A stretch of 64,000 nucleotides of DNA from Zonotrichia leucophrys gambelii (lineage: Eukaryota > Chordata > Aves > Passeriformes > Passerellidae), in NCBI RefSeq assembly GCF_028769735.1, contig NC_088177.1, positions 26,878,099-26,942,098 on the forward strand, in the 5' to 3' direction. Position numbers and translations under genes: made by a program. Position 1 is the stretch's first letter, and each line of letters begins with the position of its first letter. This document shows positions 1-14,135 of the stretch, one piece after another. The notes under the pieces are model-generated. The model saw only the letters and a program-made list of their open reading frames with translations, was not told the origin of the DNA and ran no database searches.

Positions 1-470
1 GATATTTCCCTCCCTTTAAAAATATTTTTGCTTGACAGCAAAAATTACAAATGCAGATATACCCTATAATTCATATGTCTAATGTGGATTGAACCATTAA
101 CAGCAAACTTGAAGTACTGTGGAGAAGGGGCTGTTCTTTTTTTATATTTATGCTGCTTCATGCAAGGGCATCCAAATTACATACATGTAAAAATGAAGAC
201 TATAATAATTAACATTATTTGTTATACTATTATATATGAAATTAGGAAGACTGGTGGAACAGTTCTAAAATTAAATATGACACTGAAATGCATGCTATTT
301 TGCAATATATGTATATGGCTATCTCACAAACTGAACTATGGTGCTGTTGCAGACTTCAGTGAATGGAACTACCAAGAGTAACTCCAGGAAAATGATCACT
401 TAACTGCAATCTCCATGAATGACCCTCATGGAGAGATATTTACTTTAAAATCCCATCTTCCCTCACAGAC

Positions 471-1052
471 TCCTGGTTTTGGCTGGGGCAGAGTTAGCTT
501 TGTGCACAGCAGCTGGTAGGGGCTGTGTTTTGGGTTGTGCTGAGCACAGGTTGATAACCCAGAGCTGTTTTGTTATTGCTGAGCAGGGCTTGCTCTGAGC
601 CAGGGCCCTTTCTGCTCCTTGTACGGCCGCACTGCAGAGGGGCTGGGGGTGCCTGGGAGGCACAGCTGGGACAGGGACCCCAGCTGACCAAAGGGACATG
701 CCAGACCTCGTGGCATCACGCCCAGCATAGAAAGATTGGAAAGAAGGAGGAAAAGGGGACAATTGGAATCACGGCATTCATCTCCCCAGCTCACTGTGAG
801 CGGTGGTGCAGCCCTGGCTGTCCTGGAGGGGCTGAGCCTGCCCATGGGAGCTGCTGCTCCCAGGGTGAGGGCCTTGTTTGGCTTTGTTGGTGTGCACAGC
901 TTTTCCTTTACCTCCTGAACTGCCTTCACCCCAACCCATGAATTTTCCAGATTTCATTCTTCTGATTCTCTCCTGATCCCACCGGTGGGGGAATGACTGA
1001 GCAGCTGTGTGACATTTGGTTGCTGGTTGGGTTTAAACCATGGCAACAGACA
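471..1052 (+). mobile_element. Endogenous retrovirus LTR, family B (solo LTR)
   Basis: GC-rich 580-bp block in AT-rich surroundings. It opens with CCTGGTTTTGGCTGGGGCAG and continues with CACAGCAGCTGG, GGTTGATAACCCAGAGCTG, GCTGAGCAGGGCTTGCTCTG, CCAGCTGACCAAAGGGACAT, and a late segment CCTGATCCCACCGGTGGGGG close to the end. This ordered set matches an ERVL-like LTR family widespread in songbirds, as recalled. Two further copies occur in the window (about 35325-35863 and a fragment at 58079). No internal retroviral genes are attached. Confidence 0.7.
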
Positions 1053-4000
1053 TAAAAGAAAACTATTATTTCATTATGTAAGATTGGGTATGGTCTCTGT
1101 GAATATTTGAAAACTCAGGTGGCATTTTCAGATTGAAAGGGTTGTTTTTAAAGAAGACAGAACAAAATTTTGCCTAGTTTTAAAAAAAGGTGCTAAGAAA
1201 TTAGAGCTGGACTTCAGAAAAAAATAGATTTTAATTTATGACTAAGAGATCCAGACAGCACTGTGATTTAGAATGGGCAAATTACCTCCCATTTAAACAT
1301 TTATTTTACACAGATTTATTTTCCAACTTTTGCCCCTTCCTCCCCTAACACATTAGCTATTTGGATCCAGTACTTCGCATCAAATCTTCAGGTTTGTAAA
1401 AAAAGCCCAAGGCAACTGTCCTTTCCACAGAGTTAAGTTTGTTGGAAAGCAAACTATAAATCTAATACAAAAAAGTTGTAGCAGAGGTGCAACTTCCCAT
1501 CTGCTACATTAAATAAAATAGACATTTTCCAGGGCAAAAAAAAGGACTTGAAAAATGCCAAACTACAATTAACTATTTTCTTGCTGCTCTAATGCTTCAG
1601 AAAGAATGCATAACAATCTCTTAGTCCTAGGTGGCTTTTATACAGAATTTTCAAGGTTATTTTAGAAACTGTTTATATGGGTATTAGGATTATTACTGGC
1701 AAAAAATCCCAGCAATCTTCTTGTAAGTACCAAACATTTCTACTGAAAAAAATTATCACTGGGAGATAAGCAACAACAGACATTTAAAAAAAACAGGTAG
1801 ATATTTTCATTGTACCAAGAAAAGCAAAAGTTGTGCAAGACTGTGCCTTGGTGTTTCCCATGCCATTGCCCAAGTCTGAACACTTAAATTGAATAGAAGG
1901 AAAGAAGGAATAGAAACAATGTACTTCATATTTTAAGTGATAGATTAAAATATTTTCAGACTGATTTTTTACAAAATATTTTCCTTTGTGTTACTAACAG
2001 AAATGCATTATGCTATTTCAGAAGTGATGTAGAACAAAAGTGGGATAGCAGACAATTATATACAACAGCAATTACAATGTCTAGTCATGTTCTCTTTTGA
2101 ATTATTAATTTTACATCCTTCATTCACAAAAGCAAACCCAAACAGCTAAGTGAAAAACATGTGACTGTATATAATAATTACAGATTATAAAAATCTAATC
2201 AATTATATAAAAATATAAAAACTACAGAGGGAGGTTATTGTATTTTATTTAAAAAGAAACATTTCAGAAATTAGAAACTGCTTCTCAGAACTATGCATAG
2301 GGAACAAATCTGTTCAAAAGGAGGTATCACTTAAAGACTGTACTGTGAACAGAGCCTTTGGAATCAACTTGAGATGTTTCTTCAATATCAAAAGTTGTCT
2401 TTGGGAAAAAAAAAGTTGGACCTTTATGAAAAACTTAAAGGACCTAAACTGCTGGAAGAGTCAAAGGCTGACTAGAGAAGGAAAGAAACCCCTCTAATAT
2501 TTGGAAAATGTTGGAGAAGTCAATAAACTGCAAAAGCAGATTATGAAAGAGTTTTTTTAATCCTTGGCTAGGGTAGCTAGTGTACATAACTTCATTAATT
2601 TCAGCTGCATTTTGATAGTATCTGTTCACAGAGTTTTCTGAAGGCCAAGTCCAATGGGTTTCAAATTGTTGTTAGGAAGAGCATCATGTTTTCAGACAGC
2701 TTACTGTGAGATTGCTTATTGAAAGCATCTTTCAAGGTGAGGCAGCTGAGCCTGGAAGGATAAAATTACTTGAAAACTATAAATATTTGCCATACAGGAT
2801 TTGAAGAAACAGCAGACCCTTTTGTGGCACAGTACAACTCATTGTCCTTTCTGAATTCTACCAGGGCCTAAAAATGCTAAGGATACCTTTTGTTTTTATC
2901 TGCACATCACACTACTTGCTGGGTTCTTTAATCATCTAATTAAAGAGTATTCCTAACATTTTTGATTTTCTGATTCACTTTGAACAAATGCAGTAATTGC
3001 TGAGGAAAACACACTCAATCCCTGTGTACAGTATGTGAGACAAACTTGCACCAGTGCTTAAATAAGTGAAGCAAGTAATAAACAGCATCACTGTATTGAT
3101 GCAGTAAGGAAAAAATATTGCTGAGATTTTAACTATTATATTTAAATGGAAATCTATAGCAATATTTTGATAATTTTTGGAAATACTTAATGCTTGCTAT
3201 AAAAGCAAGTATCCAGTGTTATAGTGTATAATTTATGTATTGCATTTAGAGTTTTAGTAATATTGGACTGTTAAAACTGTGTTTTCAACCAAAATAATTC
3301 CAATTTGACATTTGACAGATTCTGAGATAAAATTACGAAGCCCTGTAACCAAGTAATTATAGAGGTTTATATCAAAGATGTTTACATTTCATAGCTAAGC
3401 AGTTTTGTTTCCAAATGCAGTGGAGCATTTTCACTTGGGAGCAGGGCTACTCAGATCCCCCCAGTTTACCCATCCTCATTTTGTTAAACAGCATTCTACA
3501 GGTAGCACAGACTGCCAGTCAAGTGAGTGAGCTGGCCTTAAAAAAAGACTACACTATTTGGGATTCGCAGGACTTTGTTCATTCCAAAGATCTGTCAAAT
3601 ACATGAAAACACAGGTTTTACTTCTCCTCTGCAGAGTTCTTTCCTCCCATCTAGGCAATGTATTAATTTTCTGCTCACCTAATGAGAGCCCCACCTAAGG
3701 ATCCTGTAGCACTGACATGCTCCTGTAGCTGACTGACATGTGTACTGAGCCTTGTGTACCACCGTGGCTCTGTCACCTAACATTACTCAGAACATCCATC
3801 TCATCTTCATTTCTTGCACAATGAGATGTGCTCTGTGAATGTAATATTCAGCTCTAACCACTCTGAGGTGAATTATCAGCATAGTGCATTTTACATGACT
3901 CACATTATATCCCACAGATATGGTGTAAGCTGCTCCCTAGCAACTGCAGCAAAAATATACCCCTTTAGGCATTTTTTTCCAGCTAAAGAAACCAACTTTC

Positions 4001-5896
4001 TGTTTGATGAACTTCATATATAAAACAATCTTGGCGACTGTCACCTCAAACTGTTCTGACTAATGGTCCTTAAGATGCATTTTTAGCCCTTTGCCTCATT
4101 TGGGTTCTGATGCTGAAGTTTCTTTTGCAAACCTTCCACCTCAATGATTTTAGCACCAAGGAAAAAATAGTATTTTTCCAAACCAAGAAATATCTTCCCA
4201 ATAAAAACTAACCATTTATACAAGAATTATAATCATGAGCTAGAAATCCATTTTAGATGGAAAATGTAACTCCCAGCATGCTGGCAAGAGTGAAGACCCT
4301 GGATTTATTTAGTGGAATGCTGAAGTCTTTTGTGACTTTCAGTATTCACATACTGAATGGAATTGCAATTATTTTCAAAGAACTATGAGCTTTTAAGTAG
4401 ACTATTGCTTCCTGTGTCATCCAGAATCTATTTAAGTGAACTTACTTAATATCTGGGGAGACAGAAATTAGTCCTTGTTTGAAAAAAACTAGCCTCATGC
4501 TCATGCATCACACCTCGTGAATAAGATGTGGCTGCTGTGACATTGTTATTGATTTTAACACACCATAATGTATTTTTAAGGTAATAGCAGAATAATAACA
4601 GCTCATTAATACTTCACAAATTAACAGAACCCTCCACCAATATTTAGGAATTTCCTCACCTCTGCTAGGGAAAGGGTGTTACAGCAGATACTTAACTTCC
4701 CCAATGGAAGCCAAGCCTTCAAGTCTAAGGCTGTTCAGGTTAGCCCATTCAGGCAGAGGCTAGTTTGCTATTTTTGTACTGATCTACATCAGCCTCCACT
4801 GGCATGCAGCCCTGTGCATAGTCAGAAAGACAGCAGTTCTAGGACAGAAGAGCAAACAGCACCTGTTAGCTAGCCACAGCAAATAGCAGAAGCAGAACAG
4901 CACTGTCCTTTCCCTTCAGGAAATTCTGTTTTGGGAACTGTTACAGACCTCTGAAGGGAATTCAATCTGTCCTTTCAGTTGAACAGGACAGCAACCACCC
5001 CCACTCTGCTGACAGATACCTCTGATAAAAATCAAAGCATGTGTTATGTGACTACACTTCAAGCATCTTCCTTGGTACCCTTTAGTGAAACTGACCCTGC
5101 TAAAGTGTAAATGAAATTCACATACAAGTTTATGCCATTTTTTTACATGACCCTAGAACAGGGCACTTTCTAAGAAGTCCTGTGTCACCACCAGCTGATG
5201 TCAAATACTATACATAAATCGGCATATTTAATAAAATGCCATTGAAATAAATGCTGGTTAGAACAGTGCTAACTGACATGCCCAATTCCTGAACCAAAGT
5301 ACTCATCCTCAGTCACTGGGTAACTACCTGGCACAAAAAAAGGCATTTCTGTTAGAGCCATGTATTCATCTATATTGAGCAAACATTGGAGTTCAAACTG
5401 CATTTCCATCAATGCAGTATAGCTGGTAGTGTGTTATGAATTCAACCTTGATGCAAAGTTTTATTAGTATCAGTACAGTCTTTCGTTCACAGAGATTCTC
5501 ATTTCATGAACAAACATCCTATTGACTTTTCTGTGACATTTACGTAATTTAGGTCTGCCAAGTCTTCTGTATATGTCTTAATGATATAATTAAAAGAACT
5601 ACTGTCATACCACTATATAATGTAGCCAGTAGATGGGCAGGCTATTTCCCTTTTAAGCTAACAGGCACAAAAATCTGTAGGTAACAGCTTTTGGTTCAGT
5701 TCTGAACTTCCTCATAACAAGAAATAACTGGGTTATATGAACACCCCAAATGATGAGGGAGCTACGTATTTTAAAGGAACAAAGAACATATGGATGTGGC
5801 ATGCCTTCCCATGTATGAAAATCTAGCTGGATCAGAAAAGAAAAAAATAAAAACAGTTTTGCAAGCTACACTCAGAGAAAATAAAAAAATAATATA

Positions 5897-6190
5897 TGTC
5901 ACCCTGTTTCTTTAAGATTTTCTAAGCCTTCTGATGTTGACATTCTTGTAGTGAACTTTCTCACACCCTTTCTGTAAATAACTCATTGTTTTTCATTCCT
6001 TTATGGAGGAGGAGAGAGTTGATGGACTGTGGGTTTGACCAGTGTCATTGCAGAGGTGTCACTGTCACCTTCCAATCCATTGTCACTTTTGTAAAACTAT
6101 AAATATTGGAGTCAGAGAATAAAACTTCCCTTTTTTCCTTCACCTTGAGAGCGGTGGTGTGCTTGTGTTCTTTCGTGTCCTTCAGCGACA
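5897..6190 (+). mobile_element. Solo LTR, 294 bp, intact ends and target duplication
   Basis: Starts TGTCACCC and ends CAGCGACA (TG...CA) and is flanked on both sides by the same six bases, AATATA (5891-5896 and 6191-6196). It contains a TATA-like TATAAAT at 6098-6104, a polyadenylation signal AATAAA at 6118-6123, and a conserved tail CACCTTGAGAGCGGTGGTGT. The 6-bp duplication points to a class II (ERVK-like) integrase. No coding sequence remains, so recombination between two LTRs has removed the provirus. Confidence 0.8.
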
Positions 6191-9100
6191 AATATACAAG
6201 CTTTCTAGCAATGCTCAAACCATCCTTATAAAACAGAACATACCATTTGATTTCAAATCTCCTTTAGAACCTTAAAATGAATGTCAACTTAAAATATTAC
6301 CTGTATTGCCAAATTAAATTTCTCACTCACACTCACACTGTTTTCACTTTTTTATCTCTCTCATTATTTCCAATACAAATATAGTGCAAAAACTGAGCAA
6401 GGTGTTCCTGGCAGTAAACAAATTCAATACAGATACTATCCTCATGAAGGCTGAAGTTTTTGTGGAAAAGGAAAGTATAAATCTTTGCAACACTGTGTTC
6501 TAAAGACAGCTGTTAAATACACTGAAGCTACCTAAATCCTGAAAACTGGATTCACTGAAATTCAGGCAAGTCCTGGCTTTTCATTCTTAGGGAAGAGGGG
6601 AAGGAACTTAAGACTGACTGAATTTAACTGAGTTGCTGGAGATCACTTTTAGTTATTCCAGCAGGCTTTGAATAAGGACATTAATGTGAAACCCACTTGG
6701 CAATCAACTACTTCTACTTTTGAAAAAATATTTTATTTCTATCTGCATACTTATATACTAGACCACCTTTTATGCATTTGTTAACATTTAATATGGTCAT
6801 TTCATCCTTACGGTTCTGTTTATTTTAACTGTTCTTTGCATAAAAATTATTTCAGCAGAGTAATTATACTGTTTGAAGAGTAACTCCAGAGAGCTATGGT
6901 TGATGTTCTTCTCTAAAGGTGTGCAAGGTTATTACAATATTTCATTAGCACAAAACAATACATCTTCAGATAGAGGCAGTATTAGCTTGTAATGTTTCCT
7001 GTTACCATGCTACGAACCTTTGCTTGTAAAGCAATTTAATCACTTCCATATTGGTTATACATGAAATATTAGCGCTGTGCTTCACAGGGAACACCTCCTG
7101 CATTGTCATTACAATATAACTGTATTACTTAGAGAGTCAGAAAAATCTATTTGTCTTTGAGCATGTCATTGCATCTCATTGAAATATTTCTAGCCAAAGT
7201 TTTACCAGTTAAAGAAAGAAACAGTCTTTCAGGTTTAAGTCCTCAATTCAACCAAAATGGGTTTTATTATTTTCTAAATGCCACATGCCACCTCCGTGGC
7301 TCTTTTAGTTATCTTTCATATTACCACCTATTAGAACTGCTAAGATACCATAAGTCTTTGTTTTCTGAAAGAGAAAAAAACTCAAAAATTTTAATATACT
7401 ATGAGATAACCTGGTACTTATACATCTAACATTAACATTCTTATCTAGCTACTGTATGGTAAAAGAAACTAAGATTACAACAATCTTTATGGTTTTACAT
7501 ATGAAAGATGTGGTCATCATCTTCAAAAGATCAACATTTTATTTTTCAACAATGAAAATATATGAAAGTCAAACAAATTGCTTTATTTTCCTCCATTAAA
7601 ATAGTCTATCAGATAACAAAGAAGAGATACTGTTATTAGTACCATGCCCTTCTTGACAAATCAGGCAAAAACGTCATCCAGTGAGTTGTGAAATCCTAGC
7701 ACAAAAGAACAACATGTACAAAATGGAAGCAATTACAGAATTGTGAGGTAGTACACAAGACGACATAACAGATTAACAATGTAGGCATGCATAAATACAT
7801 ATACAGCATATTTGGATTATTTTTGAACTGAGAAATGTTGAAACTAAACTTCTGATCAGTGTTTTTACTGTCACTTTGGAACTGCTAGGCCACGCTCTTG
7901 AGTGTGTGAGATTCTGCAAGAGGAGTAGGCTGTCACAAAACCAGTTAAGACCACTTGAGTTCTGTAGTGTCCTCACACAGCCGTGGTGCCACTGGCAAAG
8001 GCTCAGCCAGGGGACTCAGCTGTAGTGTCCTTGAACTTCACCCAGCCAGGCAAGTACAAGTGCCACCAGGTACCCGTGTGTGTCCCTGCACCTAAAAATA
8101 CTTCCCAAGCCAGCAGATCTCATCCCATTCTCCCAGCTGCTCTCTAGTGGCTGGGACCAACCAGTTCTGGCCATGCCATGTGCATAATGGGACTGAAACA
8201 GATCCAGCCCGTCCAGCCAGGACTGCTGCTTTGATTATCTCTGGCCTGAGCAAATCTGCTGTGGTGTTCAGAGCAGCAGGGAATCCAGGAGCCAGACCTG
8301 ACACCATGTGTGTGCTGCACTGTGTGCAATCTTCTTAACATGCTCCACACACACCTCAGTAGCAAAGACGGCTTCTTTACTAAAAGCATTTGTACTATAA
8401 CTGATACCAAAACTGATTTCTGGTATTAATCATCATAGATTTTATTCACAGGATGTTTCAACATACAAGATGGTAATTGCTTTGTTCTACCTGACACATA
8501 TGCTTTGTCTATAAGAGACTTACAAAACACTTTCCAAAATGTAAAATCAAGTATTTTTAATACAGCTGCTTGAAGTCATGTTGTTAAAACCACGACTAAA
8601 AATTACTTTCAAACAATTGCATGTTGTGTAAGTGTCCTTGAATTTCACCCTGGAACCTTGGCCCAATAACATAAAAATTGATAGTCTGAAAGATGGGAAA
8701 AGCACCTTAATTTTAAAAAGTTTGGGTAGATCCGTAAAAGTTGGAAAAAACATACAGAACCTTTACTGGTATCTTGATAGAAAGAATTGCATCAACAGTA
8801 ATTCTAAATAGTTCCAAAATATCAGGTCACATGTAGTCAAAACCACCTGAGCCCAAAAGGTCTTACACAAAAATTACAACAGGCCTGAGTCTTCATTTCA
8901 CTGACAACTGTACAAAGTGCACTGGAATTGCTCAGATGTAACTGACTTGTTTGCTCATGCCAGAAGTCTCTACAGAGCAGTCACCTCAAACTCATCTCTA
9001 GCAACAAAAGGAAAGCATGCAGCAACCTGGCTGAATGACTGCTCAGAAACAGGGAAATAGTTTACAAAAGACAAGATTGATTAGCACTTGTAGGTTGCTT

Positions 9101-12100
9101 ACTTTTATGGGTTATAAAGAAATTTTCCTTTCTCACCATTTTCAAATTATGAGGGAGATGATTTCCAGGTGACCTCAGCTGGGATACGTTATCTGATTTA
9201 TGACTTCCCCAGACTTTGGGGTTAATATAGTAATATATCATTTAAAATTATATAAAATCTGGCCAAGGCTCAAACTCCTGTGCCTTGGTGTGTGTGTCTG
9301 AGTGGACCTGTGATCCCAGCACAGCCAGCCAGAGTGCTCTGCAATAACCCAGCCAGCAACAGTCAGAGCCTCAGTCAAAAGCCACTGGCGGAATGCAGCA
9401 GCAGGCAGAGACTCAGGGCAGTTTTCCATCTCCAGGTAGGCTGTCTTTGTTCTGGTAAGTCCTTGCAGGGAAAACAGAACCTAGGCGAAGCCTACTGTGA
9501 CAGATTGCTTCCTGTAAGATGAACCACTTCTGCTGCATCATCCACATTCATTTACATGTTTTACTATGACTTGATGCATAGCCTGATACCCAGTACAACA
9601 CCTTCAGAGGAAAGCCTATTACTTTTGACTCAGTTATTTTCTGTAAATTTTTATTGAGCTGCTTTTTAGTGTCATTTTATGTTCTACATTCCTAAAAGAA
9701 TTAATGAATTTTGTTTCAGAAAATTGAAATGAAAAAAAAGTCTGCAACTGGACAGTTGATGCATGACTTGCCTCTCTCAAAACCTGCAGGTGAGCTTTTC
9801 TGCTTTTACTGCTAAATGCTCCAGCTACAAACTTTTGTCATGATAGTTCATGAGATTAAAGTTCTCATTGTGTCAGATGATAAAGAGCTATTTTAGAATG
9901 TGAGCTGCAGTACCAAAATCAGTTTGCAGGGAACTTCACCTGGTACCAGTACCCAGTCTTAAAGACAAAGAATTACTGTTTTTTCTCTGAAAAAAAACAA
10001 CAAAAAAACAGTTTACAGTAAACATCTTATTTAGGAACTTCTCAACAGAATTGAGTCTGTTTATGTTTGGCATCAGCAGCAATAACAGAAGTATTTTATT
10101 TTTTTCAGTATTGAAAATGAAATTAATAAACAGTACAGAACTTCTACAAATTAGTTCTTAGTTTAACTGGTATTTTGTTTGATGTCTCTGTGTTCAAGCA
10201 CACATGAGGAAAAAAAAATTATTTTTCCTAAGAAATATTCAGAATAAGATACCAATAAAATGGTATTCAGTATCTCCTCCTCACTTGAAATTAGGACATA
10301 ATATGTTGAATACTGCTTCCATTGACTTCTAACTTCATGAATTAGATAGAATAAAAGAAGTTTTTCCCCAGTAGCAGTATGTCTTCCAAGTGAAATGTTT
10401 AATATGATCCAAACTAGATGCTCAAATTCTAATCCAAACTTTTCTGGCCCAGTTCAATGCCTGGTTAATCAATGGGAATGTTTGACTTTGTACAGTAATC
10501 TGAAATCTGCACATGAAAATCACCAGCAAGGAGTCTCTTCAGGGCTTACAAACATTTTTTCACCTTAGCTGCAAAACAGCAAAATATTTGTGTAAAAGTA
10601 TTTCAGAGCAGAAGAAGTAATGTGATTTTTAACAAACTGATTGGGTAGAGGTGAATCCCAGACAAGTAAATTAAAGACATCCGACTCAACATGACCTAGT
10701 TGCCACTAACTTGGTAAGAAACTTTCATTTGAAGTTTAATTATTGTGATGAAAACCTCATATATTTGAATCTTTTAGCCAACTTTTAGCAGAGCTTTGTT
10801 ACTGCCTAGCTTATTTTAAGCAAATACAGTATAAACTACATAAACAGAATTTGTTTTATGCTTATATTTGTGCTTAGGTGCATTTTCTGTAGCCTTTTAA
10901 CAAAAATTTAGCATACTTAAAAGCTTGGCAGAAAGGAAAACCATTTGCTTTACTACAAAGTCTGAAATCCAAGTTAAATGTATTATTTTTCTACATGGAA
11001 AAATATTGCAAATGCTGAAAGCTTTAGGTAAACATTTATATAATAGATTTTCATAGTACAATGCTATCACTGTACTAAAGCCACTCTTACTAGCTGCCTA
11101 ACAGACCTTATGAAAAAGTATACATATGAAAGAAATTAACTTAGTAGAGTATTTTTGGGATGCCCACAATGGTGTGGCTTAATTTACATGTACCATTGTA
11201 CCTACAGCTGAGTATTTTTTCTAGGGAAGACTGTAGTAAAATTTGGCTGATGATTCTGAAATACCTTATAAAAATGTTAGATGAATGCACACATCTTAAC
11301 ACAAGAAGATATTGTCACAATTGAACAATGGAATACAAGTTCCACTTTTTGCAATGATAGTCTGTTTAAGGCAGATAAGAAGCACATTTGGCACTGCTCT
11401 ATCACTGCTGCCAAATGTATTCAGCACAGATTCAGCAATTATCACCTCTGTGGCCTCTAAGTACGGGGAAAAAAACTGTGCAGGCTGACAGTGCCCATGT
11501 CCATCCCTGACATCCTCGCAGGCTACCATGAGCTCACTAAACTAATTTTGAGCTTCTTCAGCCAACAGAAAGCTTTTTGACTTTGCAGCTACTTGTACAC
11601 ATGGACATGCTTGTCATGAAGTAGCACTGGGTGGGTTTCAAGCACACCATGCAAATGGAATACACCAAACCCTTTTTCTTTGGCAAACTGCCTTGTTTTG
11701 GTTGCTACAGATTCCAGCAAACAGCTCCCATTTAATAGATCAGGAATATAACTTTAAACCATCCATGACAAAAATCAAGTAGTAGAAATACATTTGTTAT
11801 GTACTTGAATACCTGCTAATTTGAAAAAGCTGTTCTGATGAACTGTATTACAGAGCAAAACAAAATGAAAGAATCCTATTGCTGCAGTCAACTACAGTTG
11901 GTAACAGTCTTTTAGACAACCAGATTTACACAGCATATGACCTCATAAATTGGTAGTACAGCAGCTGGGGCCTTTCTTCAAAGGAAGTAAAATGTAATTC
12001 TTTAAGCAAAATATTTAAATTAACAAAGCAATAGGCTGCCTACTAAAATAGTCCTGTACTTCTGCCAAGTACTTGAACAACAATAAATCAAGAAACAGAA

Positions 12101-13020
12101 CAGCACTTCAGACTGGGGTTTGACAAGCACATATTATTAACTGCTGCTGTTCAACCATCTTGCTCTCCTCTTGCATTTGCCTTCACAGTTCTATGTCCTC
12201 CCTTGCACAACCTTCATAAGGTCCTCTGTGAAGTAGATTCAAGCTGGCAGAAATGAGTTTCTGTTTTGTTTTGGCTTTTTAAGTCAGTGGCCAGGGTGGA
12301 GGAGTGATTTTCTGCCAGACTTATGAGCTGAAGTAGTTCTGCAAAGGGTTAGGGAGGATGGGAGAACAGGACTGGAGAGAAGGGAGAACAGGACCACCAC
12401 AGACAGGCTGCTGGAGTTACTTGCCCTGCTGTGAAACCACATTCATTATTATGTAGCACTAAGTAGTAACACAGCACACTAATAATGCATTTCTGATGTT
12501 TCTTTAAACCTCACTCAGTGCTGTTGGCAGTGCAGCAGCTTTTCCAAGTGACATGCTTTGAGTGTGAATGACTGGCCTGGCTTTGAACAAGGAACATGAA
12601 GAGATCCTTTCTAAATGGCAAGCTTCCAGCCTAACCTCTAATATAACTGGGAGGGAGGAAAGAAAAGCTTTAGTTATTATTTTCATCTTACTATGAAATG
12701 TAGTTCACAAATGAAAGGTGATTAATTAGATAGCATTGGAGTTAAGGCTGTTGTGTATTGAATCCATAGAGAGGCTAGGGAAGCATTAAAGGTATTTGAG
12801 TAAATATCACTTTGCAATCCAATATTTTTAAAAGCTTCTTTTGTTTTAATTGAAAATATTTTTAACAGCAATCAACATGGATCAAATACTATATACCACC
12901 ATTCTCACCTCCCTTTCATTGCAGTTGGAAGTGCTAGGAATGGCATTTTTTAGTTTTCTCTCTTTTTATGTGGTCTGGATTTCTGGACACTGCTTTAACC
13001 TGTTTGAGTTTACTGAGATG

Positions 13021-13100
13021 GAAAAAAACCCCCAAAAAACAAAAAAAACAAAAAAAAAAAAAAAAACAAACAAAACAAACAAGTAAACAAAAAACCCAAC
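13021..13100. repeat. A-rich low-complexity tract
   Basis: About 80 bp of A-runs interrupted by single C or short CAAA units. It lies roughly 140 bp before the LINE fossil and is not its tail, because the LINE runs in the opposite sense. Simple repeat. Confidence 0.8.
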
Positions 13101-13234
13101 AAAACCCCTAAGCCTGTGTTACATTCAAATGAGTTTTAAATCTATGAACACCCTTGTCTGATATGCCATGGCACTTTTATTCCTCACAGGCATACATACA
13201 AAAACTCATAAGGTATGATACTGTTGGCAAAATG

Positions 13235-14135
13235 GAAACAAACACAAGAAGTTGTCTTTGAGCACAGAACTAATGCCACCATGGTGGCAAAGAGCTCCAG
13301 AAGCACTGTGCAGGACTCAGAGTGGACAAAAAGATGACAAATGAGCTTCAGTATAGATAAATGTAGGCTAATACATCTCATGAAAAATAATCTCAGTCAC
13401 ATACACACCAAGCTGATAAATGACTGGAGACAAAAATCCAGCAGTCATTATTGACAGATCCTTATGTACAACAGCAAGAAAAACCCTAGCAAAATATTGA
13501 GTATCATGAGGAAAGGCACTGAGAAGAAGACCGTGCACATTTGTACAACCTTGGTCCATCCATGTCTCAAGTACTTCTCTGCATCTCAAGAACAGCCTCT
13601 AGTCAGAGAACAAAACACCACAAGGATGGAGTGCTTGCCTTAGAAAAAGGGATTTGAGGGGCTCTTCAGTTGGAAAAGAAGACTGAAGCAAGATATGATC
13701 AATCAAGTACTGAAGATGGTAAATAAACTAATGTAAAGCTGCTTGCTAAATCCTTTTGTAATAGAACTAAGGGACCTTTTACAAAGCTAGCACAACATCA
13801 GTTTATAAAGAAGTAAATGCTTCTTTACAAAGGTAGTAGTAAGCTTCTGGAACTTGCTTCCACAAGAGGTTGTGAAGATAATAAAGCATCAGCAAGTTTG
13901 AAAAAGACAGGTTCCTGGTCTGCAGGTCTACAAATGGGCTCTAAAACCACTGAGCAGATATATACCCAGGATCTGTAATATGACAAACAAGTATGCAGGA
14001 AGAGTACAAGAGAATAGGTTCATAAAAGAGCTAGGTTTGTGTATAGTCCCTAGCAGCATCCCTTAATGTCACTGAAGCCTGACTATGAAGGTCCCCTGAT
14101 CTGACCCAGCAGAGCTTTTCTGATGTTCTTCACTT
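13235..14135 (+). mobile_element. Ancient CR1/L3-type LINE fossil, 3' part
   Basis: Follows, in order, the 3' end of the old vertebrate CR1/L3 lineage: GATGACAAATGAGCTTCAGT with AGATAAATGTAGGC (C-terminal reverse transcriptase region), a TTGACAGATCC segment, GGGGCTCTTCAGTTGGAAAA with GAAGACTGAAGC, CTTCTGGAACTTGCTTCCAC, and the terminal CTGATCTGACCCAGCAGAGC ... TTCTGATGTTCTT. All frames are broken by stops. It lacks the young avian CR1 ATTCTATG tail, so it is an old amniote-age insertion. Boundaries are approximate. Confidence 0.65.

Noticed and set aside
82..381. 99-codon plus-strand frame at the window start
   Set aside because: AT-driven composition, no motif, no splice or promoter context.
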